Shown here in pieces: positions 12,233 through 19,500 of a stretch of DNA of 39,918 nucleotides (positions are counted from its first letter, which is position 1; every line of letters starts with the position of its first letter). Origin of the DNA: a virus. The DNA lies in the IMG/VR virus record IMGVR_UViG_3300031669_000089, positions 1 to 39,918 of that record; one strand, written 5' to 3'. The notes under the pieces are model-generated. The model had not been told where the DNA came from and searched no databases. It saw only the letters and a program-made list of their open reading frames with translations. The position numbers and the translations under genes are program-made.

Positions 12233-12747
12233 GATACGGCCTGCGCTTGATAGACGACGATGGCGGCGGCGACTTCATCCCAGGATATCCATTGGCGGAG
12301 TAGGTTAGCCTGCCAAGCGCGGGCCTTGGCCCAAGAGGCGGGCTCGGCGGTCTCGGCGGCGTAGGCGGAGGCGGCGTAGGCGGAAGCGGGGGCGATGTCG
12401 GCGGCGGCGGCGTAGGCGGCGGCGGCGGCCGTCTGCCTCTCCGCTTCGGTCGCCTCGCCCCTTGCGAATCGCTCGGTCACTTCGATGGCCGTTCGGCTCC
12501 GCTCGTCGGTCAGTAGATACCACAACGTCCGGCCATCAGCAAGCGGGGTGCCTCGGACACAGGCGCAGGCATAAAGGCGGTATTTGCGGTCATCGGCGTA
12601 ACCGATTTCCCACAACGCCCAGATCATCCAGTCGGCTCGCGGACAGGTCGCCCATGCGTCCTTGAGGCTCGGCACGGTCTTCGCCCACTCCCTCGCCTTA
12701 TCGCAAGCCCCGAGTCTCTTGAGTAGTAGCGCGTCTTTCCGGTTCAC
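12229..12747 (-). CDS. Imm5-like / conserved phage Ala-rich protein, 172 aa
   Basis: LLLKRLGACDKAREWAKTV, AWATCPRADWMIWALW and YRLYACACVRGTPL follow the pattern C..A..W...W..C.R.DWM.W that I associate with the putative immunity family Imm5 and its many phage relatives. An Ala/Tyr-rich stretch (about residues 105-135, such as AAAAAYAAAADIA) follows. Immune function has not been shown for phage copies. ATG 12747 overlaps the upstream stop by ATGA. Confidence 0.75.
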   Translation of the reverse strand: MNRKDALLLKRLGACDKAREWAKTVPSLKDAWATCPRADWMIWALWEIGYADDRKYRLYACACVRGTPLADGRTLWYLLTDERSRTAIEVTERFARGEATEAERQTAAAAAYAAAADIAPASAYAASAYAAETAEPASWAKARAWQANLLRQWISWDEVAAAIVVYQAQAVS

Positions 12748-13394
12748 GATACGGCCTCATGCGTCCATGCCTTGACCTGGCGGACGACATGCGCTCGCCA
12801 GTTTTCGAGCTGCCACGTCAGGACGACGGCTTGCGGGTGGCAGACGCCGAACCGATCGGGATTCTGCCGGAGGGCGAGGTACCCCTGATCGATGGCGGCT
12901 TGCGTCGGGAGGTCTTCGCGGGTGAGATAGCCGCGCGCCCGAAGGTAGGGGAAAACCTCCAACTTCGGGTGCAGGCCGAAGTGCTTCGCAGCGTCAGTTA
13001 TCGACATGGCCGTCTCGCACTTGGCGATGGCCTCGGCGCTCTCGATTTTCGGCTGTGCGTCGGCCAGCTCGCGGCGCAGGCGATCCGCCTCGTCCTTATG
13101 GTAGGCAATGACGCGGAGAGTCATTTCGGCGATTTCGAGCGGAGTGGTAGCTTGTGACACCTCGCGAACGTTCGCGAGGTCGTTCCTCCCGCTCCTCTCA
13201 ATTCGGCGCTTAATCTCGGTCGCCTCAGCTTCGGAAATAGAGGCCGCCTTTCCGTTTTCGACCTTTGCAACGTTGCAAAGGTCTATCCGTATAGCATTCA
13301 GGTGCCGACTGACCGTAGAATGGTCCACACCCAAAGCCTCGGCGACTTCCTTGACCGTCATGCGACGGTCGCCCGGAAATGAAAGATCGTTCAC
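12744..13394 (-). CDS. phage antirepressor-like protein (HTH plus KilAC/ANT domain), 216 aa
   Basis: GTG 13394 overlaps the stop of the RHH gene as GTGA. Residues about 12-35 (MTVKEVAEALGVDHSTVSRH) are a helix-turn-helix; the centre is a charged coiled coil; the C-terminal 85 residues (AMSITDAAKHFGLHP, VFPYLRARGYLTRE, AIDQGYLALRQ) match the KilAC/ANT domain of phage antirepressors. Such proteins counter repressors or bind DNA in lytic onset. It is second in the operon from the promoter at 13574-13602. Confidence 0.88.
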   Translation of the reverse strand: MNDLSFPGDRRMTVKEVAEALGVDHSTVSRHLNAIRIDLCNVAKVENGKAASISEAEATEIKRRIERSGRNDLANVREVSQATTPLEIAEMTLRVIAYHKDEADRLRRELADAQPKIESAEAIAKCETAMSITDAAKHFGLHPKLEVFPYLRARGYLTREDLPTQAAIDQGYLALRQNPDRFGVCHPQAVVLTWQLENWRAHVVRQVKAWTHEAVS

Positions 13395-13567
13395 GGCTTG
13401 GCCTCCTCGCGCTTGTGCGCCCTCGAATCCAGCGCAAGCCGGACTAGGTATCGGACCTCGTCGGAAAATGTGCGTTGGTCTTTGGTTGCGGCTGTTTCGA
13501 CGCGAGCGAGTAAATCGACAGGCCACCGGATACCTATGGGTGCACCGTGTGCTTTTCGTTTGACCAT
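13391..13567 (-). CDS. ribbon-helix-helix regulator, probably from a leaderless mRNA, 58 aa
   Basis: MVKRKAHGAPIGIRWPVDLL and then DQRTFSDEVRYLVRLAL give the strand-helix-helix order of Arc/CopG proteins. No ribosome site precedes either ATG. The -10 of the promoter ends at 13574, so RNA would begin at about 13567-13568, at the A of this ATG. The ATG at 13573 would lie upstream of the RNA start and is rejected. Likely represses its own promoter through the TGTG sites around it. First gene of the operon with the antirepressor. Confidence 0.78.
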   Translation of the reverse strand: MVKRKAHGAPIGIRWPVDLLARVETAATKDQRTFSDEVRYLVRLALDSRAHKREEAKP

Positions 13568-13573
13568 GGGCAT

Positions 13574-13602
13574 ATTGTGGCACCATGTGCACGTTGTGTC
13601 AA
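13574..13602 (-). promoter_or_regulatory. promoter of the RHH-antirepressor operon (TTGACA-17-CACAAT) with operators
   Basis: TTGACA (13597-13602) and CACAAT (13574-13579) on the minus strand, 17 bases apart. On the plus strand the same stretch reads TTGTGGCACC, ATGTGCACG, TTGTGTC: three TGTG half-sites spaced nine to ten bases, as RHH operators are. A further ATTGTGCATG lies at 13638-13647. Confidence 0.72.
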
Positions 13603-13799
13603 GCTGAGAATTTGCGATTTTTGGGGTTACGTGTTACATTGTGCATGGGACAGGTTTAGGGATTCCAGGGCTCAAAACATGACGCGGCGCTACGTTTTGA
13701 CACGCAATCTACCATTATAGGCGCATGGGCGACACGGCCCGTCGCTCGATTCGCGCAACGGGTTACGCGGAAAAATCGTCAAAATAAGTGCAAAATCCC
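13603..13799. other. noncoding switch region
   Basis: About 200 bases without an ORF between the leftward and rightward operons. It is poorer in GC than the genes. It holds one more TGTG-type site (13638-13647), an imperfect inverted repeat CAAAAC...GTTTTG (around 13673-13700), and TTGACA at 13698-13703, which has no -10 at proper distance on the plus strand. Nothing else is seen. Confidence 0.5.
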
Positions 13800-13828
13800 T
13801 TGCTAACCTAATCAGCTTGGGATATACT
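13800..13828 (+). promoter_or_regulatory. sigma70 promoter of the plus-strand operon (TTGCTA-17-TATACT)
   Basis: TTGCTA at 13800-13805 and TATACT at 13823-13828 with 17 bases between. The start near 13835 gives a 25-nt leader holding GAGGAG before the ATG at 13860. Confidence 0.8.
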
Positions 13829-13859
13829 TCATATTATCAAGAGGTTGAGGAGCGACAAG

Positions 13860-14228
13860 ATGAGCAAGCAGATTAGCGGTTACGAGTACCCCTTCGGCGG
13901 CTACTACAACGAGACGGTGGTCATATTCGCGGACGGGACCAAGGCCAATGTGTGCGTACAGTACGCCTCGGTCCATCCCTTTGGCCGCCACGCCGACGAT
14001 TGCGAGCAGATCACCAAGATGGGCGGTCGCTGCACCTGCGGCAAGCTCGACGATATCGATATCCCCGCCCTTCTTGCGGACGCCAAAGTCAACGGCAAGT
14101 TCGGCGAGGCCCCCAAACCCGAGCCAACGGATGCCGACTATGCCGAGGCTGCCCGAGTAGAGGCCGAGTACCAGGTCCACGTTAAGGCCGTCGACGATAT
14201 GATGACCCTCGGCGGGCATACCTACTGA
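13860..14228 (+). CDS. hypothetical protein, 122 aa (first gene of the plus operon)
   Basis: ATG 13860 lies eight bases after GAGGAG. An N-terminal beta-rich part (YPFGGYYNETVVIFADGTKA) is followed by HADDCEQITKMGGRCTCG with three Cys and a His that may bind metal, then an acidic helical tail. No family recognised. It is expressed from the promoter at 13800 and separated from the next gene by a strong hairpin. Confidence 0.8.
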   Translation: MSKQISGYEYPFGGYYNETVVIFADGTKANVCVQYASVHPFGRHADDCEQITKMGGRCTCGKLDDIDIPALLADAKVNGKFGEAPKPEPTDADYAEAARVEAEYQVHVKAVDDMMTLGGHTY

Positions 14229-14234
14229 GATCAC

Positions 14235-14253
14235 GGCGGGGCTGAGCCCCGCC
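14235..14253 (+). other. intergenic hairpin (GGCGGGGC-TGA-GCCCCGCC)
   Basis: A perfect 8-bp GC stem with a 3-nt loop lies between the first two genes of the plus operon. No U-run follows, so it is not a normal terminator. It may block exonucleases, be cut by RNase III or lower downstream expression. Confidence 0.6.
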
Positions 14254-14273
14254 TATACCACAAGGAGGACGAG

Positions 14274-14762
14274 ATGAGACATGGCAGACTGACGAGGGAC
14301 GAGGCTATCGCGGTTGTGGGCGAGGAGGCAATCAGCAAGCTCGAGGGGACCAATTGTGAGCCCACGAGCCGTCTACAGACGGACGGCGACGACTCCGTGG
14401 AGTGGAGCGCCTACATCCGCACTCCCGACAAATCCGGCGAGCGGGTCACGGTTGAGGCCTACTACTACCTGACGCCCGAGCAGATGGCGGCCATGGCCGA
14501 GCAGAGCGGAGACGGATCGGCGGTCGACTGGGTGATAGAGGGCTACGAGATCGAGGGCATGAGCCATGACGCGGTCAAGGAGTTCCTCTCCCGGATCGGG
14601 GCCAAGGGCGGCGCGGCCAAGACCCCCGCCAAGATTGCGGCCAGCGCGGCCAACGGGGCCAAGGGCGGGCGGCCCCGGCTCGTCCGCAAAAATCCATCGG
14701 AGGTCGTCGGCCTCCCAGAATCCGCACTCGACGAGACCCGCCAGGCATGGATTCCGGCATGA
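14274..14762 (+). CDS. hypothetical protein with basic AKGG/KGGRPR tail, 162 aa
   Basis: ATG 14274 follows AAGGAGG. The N-terminal 105 residues contain an Ala/Glu-rich helix and a beta part (YIRTPDKSGERVTVEAYYYL). The tail AKGGAAKTPAKIAASAANG then AKGGRPR repeats a K-G-G motif as in many small phage DNA-binding proteins. Function unknown; regulatory role possible since it is in a separate operon opposite the antirepressor. Confidence 0.78.
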   Translation: MRHGRLTRDEAIAVVGEEAISKLEGTNCEPTSRLQTDGDDSVEWSAYIRTPDKSGERVTVEAYYYLTPEQMAAMAEQSGDGSAVDWVIEGYEIEGMSHDAVKEFLSRIGAKGGAAKTPAKIAASAANGAKGGRPRLVRKNPSEVVGLPESALDETRQAWIPA

Positions 14763-15004
14763 CGGCGAGTGAAGTCATCGAGGACAACCGGGCATTTTTT
14801 GACGCGGTTGTCCTTCGGGCGGCGGCGGCCGTCAAGGGCGGCGCTCCCGTCGAAGTGGCCATCGAAAAGGCCATGCGAGACGAATTGAACTTCGAAGCCG
14901 AAATGGCGCAACACGAGACCAAAAAGGCGAAGGTCGGCATGAAGCATCTGGCGGCCACGGTCTACCGCGAAATTATCGTGAGCACGGCATTCGCAGCCGA
15001 CTAG
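14759..15004 (+). CDS. hypothetical protein, 81 aa
   Basis: ATG 14759 overlaps the previous stop by ATGA. A helical, charged protein (MTASEVIEDNRAFFDAVVLR..., AIEKAMRDELNFEAEMAQHE). Last gene of the plus operon, ended by the terminator at 15008-15036. No family recognised. Confidence 0.78.
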   Translation: MTASEVIEDNRAFFDAVVLRAAAAVKGGAPVEVAIEKAMRDELNFEAEMAQHETKKAKVGMKHLAATVYREIIVSTAFAAD

Positions 15005-15007
15005 GAC

Positions 15008-15036
15008 AAGCCCCGCACCTCGCGGGGCTTTGCTTT
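15008..15036 (+). terminator. intrinsic terminator of the plus operon
   Basis: AAGCCCCGC and GCGGGGCTT form a perfect 9-bp stem with a 5-nt loop, followed by TGCTTTGCT. It lies four bases after the last gene of the operon. Confidence 0.88.
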
Positions 15037-15110
15037 GCTCCCCCGGCGTCCTGAGCGCCTGGCCCCCGGCCCCTCGCGGGTCACACATGCCTGAGCGGGG
15101 GAACCGGTGA

Positions 15111-15566
15111 TCACCGGCCCACGAGGGCCAGCACCGCAAGAATCGAAGCGGCGACGGTCGCACCGCGCCATATCCACAATTCGGCGTTACGGCGCTTGGC
15201 CTCCCCCCGGGCTGATTGTAGCGATTGATCGGAGGCTTGCAGCGACGCCTCGGATTGCGCGAGCGAGGAGGACAAGTCGGTCATTTGCATCTGAGACGCG
15301 GCCAGCGCTTGCGAGAGCTGCTTCAATTGATCCCGCGCCGTCGCGAGCGAGGCCCTGAGCTGTTGCGAGTTGGCTTGCGAGTCGGTCGCCGCTTGCTCTA
15401 GCTGCGTCAATAGACTGTCGAGCTGATCCCAACTCGATTCGGGCGGCGTCGAGGTCGCGGCCGAGGCTCCCGGCGGGGAATCGGTCGAGGGCGAGGGCAA
15501 CGCCTGCGCCGAGAGCGAAAGCGAGGCCGAGAGCGCCAAGCATGCGAGCAATCTTCGCCACATCAT
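15111..15566 (-). CDS. spanin-like protein (signal peptide, coiled coil, C-terminal TM), 151 aa
   Basis: Residues 1-22 (MMWRRLLACLALSASLSLSA) are a signal peptide with a Cys that might allow lipidation. The centre is a long Gln/Ser/Ala coiled coil (QLDSLLTQLEQAATDSQAN and on). The C-terminus WRGATVAASILAVLALVGR is a transmembrane helix. Outer signal plus periplasmic coiled coil plus C-terminal TM is the plan of a unimolecular spanin. ATG 15566 overlaps the holin-like gene by ATGA. The last codons lie in the palindrome CCGGTGATCACCGG (15103-15116). Confidence 0.75.
   Translation of the reverse strand: MMWRRLLACLALSASLSLSAQALPSPSTDSPPGASAATSTPPESSWDQLDSLLTQLEQAATDSQANSQQLRASLATARDQLKQLSQALAASQMQMTDLSSSLAQSEASLQASDQSLQSARGEAKRRNAELWIWRGATVAASILAVLALVGR
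15187..15561 (-). CDS. nested ORF in a second frame of the spanin-like gene, 124 aa
   Basis: GTG 15561 is only five bases inside the 15566 start, in another frame, and better spaced (five bases) from the shared AAGGGGGG. The product has one N-terminal TM helix (MLGALGLAFALGAGVALAL), then a coiled-coil-like periplasmic part (DLDAARIELGSARQSIDAAR). That is inner-membrane spanin topology, as in Rz/Rz1 overlaps. It may be a true embedded partner or a frame kept open by the Ala/Gln codon pattern of the host gene. Confidence 0.4.
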   Translation of the reverse strand: MAKIARMLGALGLAFALGAGVALALDRFPAGSLGRDLDAARIELGSARQSIDAARASGDRLASQLATAQGLARDGAGSIEAALASAGRVSDANDRLVLLARAIRGVAASLRSIATISPGGGQAP

Positions 15567-15808
15567 CCCCCCTTGTTTTCCGCCTGGGCCTGCCAGGCTT
15601 TGGCCCCGAGCGCGAGCCCAATTAGGCTCGGTCCCCCGGCGACGAGTGACACCGATACGGGTATCAGCTCATAGCGGTCGAGGGCAAGCATGGCGAAGGC
15701 CAGCATGATTCCGGCCCCGATCATCGCCCCGCCCCATCGGCGCGCGTCCTGAACCCCGAGGCGCATCATGGACACGACGCCCTCGGATTCCTCGATATCG
15801 CGAATCAT
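15563..15808 (-). CDS. holin-like membrane protein, 81 aa
   Basis: Two predicted TM helices, WGGAMIGAGIMLAFAMLAL and IPVSVSLVAGGPSLIGLAL, with a charged N-terminus and a short polar tail. Size and two-helix layout fit a class II holin. The start overlaps the lysin-like gene by TGATG and the stop overlaps the spanin-like gene by ATGA, a classic lysis cassette order. Confidence 0.72.
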   Translation of the reverse strand: MIRDIEESEGVVSMMRLGVQDARRWGGAMIGAGIMLAFAMLALDRYELIPVSVSLVAGGPSLIGLALGAKAWQAQAENKGG

Positions 15809-16275
15809 CAGACGCCCGTCCTCTCATAGAGCCGGAGCGATTCGACATGTCCCTCTCGCACAGTCCGCGAGCCTCCACCGATTGGATCAAATAGTACAAT
15901 CCCCGTGCCGCTTCCTACGACGAAATGGGTAAACTTCGTGTTTGGGTTGTACCATGCCGCGATGCTGTACTTCCCGCTCGCCTCGGGCGCATCCGGTTTG
16001 AAATGGCCATCGATATATCGAAGCGGAAGTCCGAGAAGTTCACAGAGGGCGTTCGGGTGGACGATGTCGAGTTGTGCCGCGTCGTCGAAGTCGCCGTCAT
16101 GGTTCAGATCGCCCGATATCGCACCCTCGTCGATGGCGTCTTGCCATAAGGCGTTTAGTTCCTTCGCGCCCCACGTGTGCCCCATGTATTTTTCACGGTA
16201 GAAAGCGAGGGACATAAAGTAGCACCCGTAATGCTGAATGCGCGGGTCCATGGCGGGGTCGGTCTGGTAGATCAT
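15808..16275 (-). CDS. cysteine-peptidase-like protein, probable endolysin, 155 aa
   Basis: MDPRIQHYGCYFMSLAFYR has the Q..x..G-C-Y context of C39/papain-like peptidases; THFVVGSGTGIVLFDPIGGG gives a His and an Asp-Pro at the spacing of the catalytic His and Asp/Asn. A DLNHDGDFDD segment (about residue 60) looks like an EF-hand-type calcium loop or dockerin piece. Between two holin-like genes, so a peptidoglycan peptidase or amidase is the best guess. ATG 16275 overlaps the previous stop by ATGA; the GTG at 16284 is less likely. Confidence 0.72.
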   Translation of the reverse strand: MIYQTDPAMDPRIQHYGCYFMSLAFYREKYMGHTWGAKELNALWQDAIDEGAISGDLNHDGDFDDAAQLDIVHPNALCELLGLPLRYIDGHFKPDAPEASGKYSIAAWYNPNTKFTHFVVGSGTGIVLFDPIGGGSRTVREGHVESLRLYERTGV

Positions 16276-16508
16276 GACGCGCACCCCTTGACCTTGTGTG
16301 TCGTCTCAATTGCAACGATGCGCTGTCCGTGATCGTCGAGCGTCTCGTCATGCGCGTCGAGTTTTTTGGTCATCCCGTTCAGCGCGGCGGTGTTGTTTTC
16401 GATGACCACCTTGAGCGGGGCGAGGATTACCTTGATCGCCCACGCTATGCCCGTGCCCGCGATGCCGAGGCCCCCGATGATTGCCATGATCGTTTCTGCT
16501 GTTGTCAT
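16272..16508 (-). CDS. holin/hemolysin-like protein (N-terminal TM, coiled coil), 78 aa
   Basis: One TM helix (IMAIIGGLGIAGTGIAWAIKVIL) followed by a coiled coil (LNGMTKKLDAHDETLDDHGQ). This is the reverse order of XhlA but a common phage holin-accessory form. ATG 16508 follows GGAGGGAAG, directly downstream of the conserved hairpin at 16519-16537. First gene of the lysis cassette. Confidence 0.75.
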   Translation of the reverse strand: MTTAETIMAIIGGLGIAGTGIAWAIKVILAPLKVVIENNTAALNGMTKKLDAHDETLDDHGQRIVAIETTHKVKGCAS

Positions 16509-16518
16509 GCTTCCCTCC

Positions 16519-16537
16519 GTCCGTCGTCACGACGGTC
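16519..16537 (-). other. intergenic CCGTC-GTGAC-GACGG hairpin, copy 1
   Basis: Read on the minus strand: GACCGTCGTGACGACGGAC, 5-bp stem and 5-nt loop, next to the ribosome site of the 16508 gene. Upstream (16545-16560) is AACTAA-TTG-TTAGTT, a second small palindrome. One of at least seven copies in the late region. Confidence 0.8.
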
Positions 16538-16588
16538 GATAAACTAACAATTAGTTGGTTAGTGTTCTTGAGAATGGCTCCTTAGATA

Positions 16589-19500
16589 TCAGTTATAGGG
16601 GTACTTCCACGGGATAGATAGGGCGAAGGCAAATCTATAGCAACGAAGGGACTTATTATTATTATCGATAAATGCCACATCAGTACCATTAAGTGCAGCG
16701 AGAGCAGAATATCCTGTACCAGATATTATTGAACTGCCAGCAGATGCCACCTGCTGCCAAGTAGACCCATTGAACCTATAGCAACGAAGTTCATCGTTCA
16801 TCCAGTCAATAAACGCCACATCGGTACCATTAAGCGAGGTTAGAGCGGGCGCTCCTGTACTAGAAATGGTTAAACTAGAACCTATCAAAGACCAAGTAGA
16901 CCCATTGAAACGGTAGCAACGAAGGGACTGATTATTCTCATCGATAAATGCCACATCAGTAGCGTTAAGTGCAGCGAGAGCAGGAAATCCTGTACTAGAA
17001 ATGGTTAAACTAGAACCTATCAAAGACCAAGTAGACCCATTGAAACGGTAACAACTGAGTCCGTTATTGGTGGAACCCACAAACGCCACATCAGTAGCGT
17101 TAAGTGCAGCGAGAGCAGGAAATCCTGTACTAGAAATGGTTAAACTAGAACCTATCAAAGACCAAGTAGACCCATTGAAACGGTAACAACTGAGTCCGTT
17201 ATTGGTGGAATCCACAAACGCCACATCAGTAGCGTTAAGTGCAGCGAGAGCAGAATATCCTGTACCAGAAATGGTTAAACTAGAACCTATCAAAGACCAA
17301 GTAGACCCATTGAAACGGTAGCAACTAAGGGACTTATTATTCTCATCGATAAATGCTACATCAGTAGCGTTAAGTGCGGTTAGAGCGGTCACTCCTGTAC
17401 CAGAAATGGTTAATCCAGTGCCTACCTGTTGTCCTCCACCCCACTGCACCCCGCCACCTTGACTTCCCTCAAAAGACATGCCAGCGACTTTACATGCGCC
17501 GCTGGCCCCGATAAAAAACCCAGACTTAGTCCCATCAACAACCGCGCCAGTTTCGTCATATCGATCACCCCCACGCATCGATCCACCAGTGATGATTTTA
17601 AGATACTTCGTAAACGTCCGATACGCAATCATTTCAATAAGCGTCGTACCTTCAGCGACAGTGATCGGTGGCGCAAAGCATGTTAGCCGGAAAAGGTCTT
17701 CCAGTGCGGCGCTCCGCATTTCGGCGGTCACCCCCGTCTGCGTCCATGCCGATCCGTTCCATAGATACACACCTATGGGCGTCACGGCTCCGGCGTAATT
17801 GACCATCCACTGCCCAGCTGTCGGGGTGATAGAGCCCACGGAGGACGTGGTGCTGTTGGCGGTAATGACTCCGGCAATGAAGGTAGGGGCGGTGATCGAA
17901 TAGCCCGCAAAGGCGGCGGTGCCTGTGGCCGCAAGTTGACCGATGCCAAGATATTTTGGCGCGTTTGTCGGGATGAGTGCAGCGGCTGTAGCATTGGCGG
18001 AAGCAATCGCGGCAGCCTGCGCAGCGGCAGCGGCGGCCGCTCCTATCGTGGTAGCCTGGGCGGCCTGGCGGGCGACGGTCTGGCTCTGAGCCTTGAGCCC
18101 CCACGTCTGCGCGAAATTGTGTTCAACTGGCAAGGTAATATTCGAATTGAATGCGGGGATGGTGCCTGTATCGGCGGTGAAGATGCCCGCGCCGTAGTCC
18201 TGTAGGTGCACCGTAATCGCATAATCGTCGCCCGGCTCTAGCCCGACAACGATGGCCGGAATCGTCCCGCCCTCGGTGCCCTCGCCGTAGTGGTACAGGT
18301 CTTCGATAGCCGGGATGTCGGCGGCAGCTATCGGCGTCGCGAAGCTGGCAACGTAGGTGGATGTGGCCACGGTCACGAGGGGGGCGAAGAGAACGCGGCC
18401 ATCGGAGCAACGCTGGTACGCGATGCTGTAGCTCTTGCCAGCCTCCATCGTGATGATCTCGTCGGAGACGAACGCCGTGGCGTTGCCCGAGCCGTCGAGC
18501 GTGACGGTCTTGACGCGGCCTCCGATGATCCCAAACTCGGGCACGTCATGGCCGAAGCGCACAAGGTCGCCGTATTGCAATGACAGCGCCTGGAAGTCCT
18601 GCTTGACGCTGTAGACCTCAGGTCGCAGGGTGAGCGCGGCGAGCGTGCATCGAACTTCGCGGAATACCTCGTCGGCGTCGGTCTTACCCCAGCGATCCAC
18701 TTGCTCTAGCTTCGTGGCGAGCTTGTAAGTAGTAATACCTTGGTATATCGTACTCGTAGTCTTTGGCGGGTCGGTGATAAGGTCGAAGGCTGAATGGAGA
18801 TTTCCGTCATTGTACACGTCATAGATATACCCATCAGCTAGTACGATCCTTTGATCGGCCTGATACCCTGCGGCAGCGTTGACGAAGCCTACTCGATAAC
18901 CATGCGGGATGTCGGGGAAATCTTTCGTCGCTTGGAAGTCGGCAGTATTGCGCGGATTGATGAGCGCAACGGGCGTCGTCCGCTCAGAGTCGAGGACAAG
19001 GCTATTGATACTCCCTCTTTTGATAGGCACGGCGCGGGCAGTGGCGAGAACCTTCGCAATTGCTTCTTTCCTCGCCATAGCCTTATCGATGACGGCATTG
19101 CAGGTGAGCGGCTTCGTCGCGGCTCTTCCGGCCACGTAGTTGTAGAGCGCTTCGTAGGCTGGATAGTCGATGTTCGCGTCAACGTAGGGCTGGGGATTAG
19201 GACCTACGCCCAGGCCGTCGCCCGTCGCGTCTCCGCGAAGCAGGTACATGGCGATTGCGGCGGGGTTGCTCGTCGCGGCTACCGTCGTCCACTGCGCTCG
19301 GCCCGTGCCCGTTCCCGAGTAGATCGGGATCTTCGCGGTCGCGATGCACGAGACCTTGCCAATATTTCCGTTTAGATAGTCGCTGGCCTTCGCTCGGATC
19401 GAGAGGCGCACGCACTTCGCTGAGATCCCGGGTCGGAGCGGCGAGGCGGCCATTGTCGAGCGGAGAGCCGTCCAGTGCACCGAGTCGCGCACGGTCGTGT

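Noticed and set aside
13698-13725. plus-strand promoter TTGACA ... TATAGG
   Set aside because: Spacing is only 13 bases; the promoter at 13800-13828 explains the operon.
16607-17420. CRISPR array
   Set aside because: The 135-bp units are continuous coding repeats without unique spacers.
16607-17420. diversity-generating retroelement variable region
   Set aside because: No reverse transcriptase, template repeat or adenine-specific pattern is seen.
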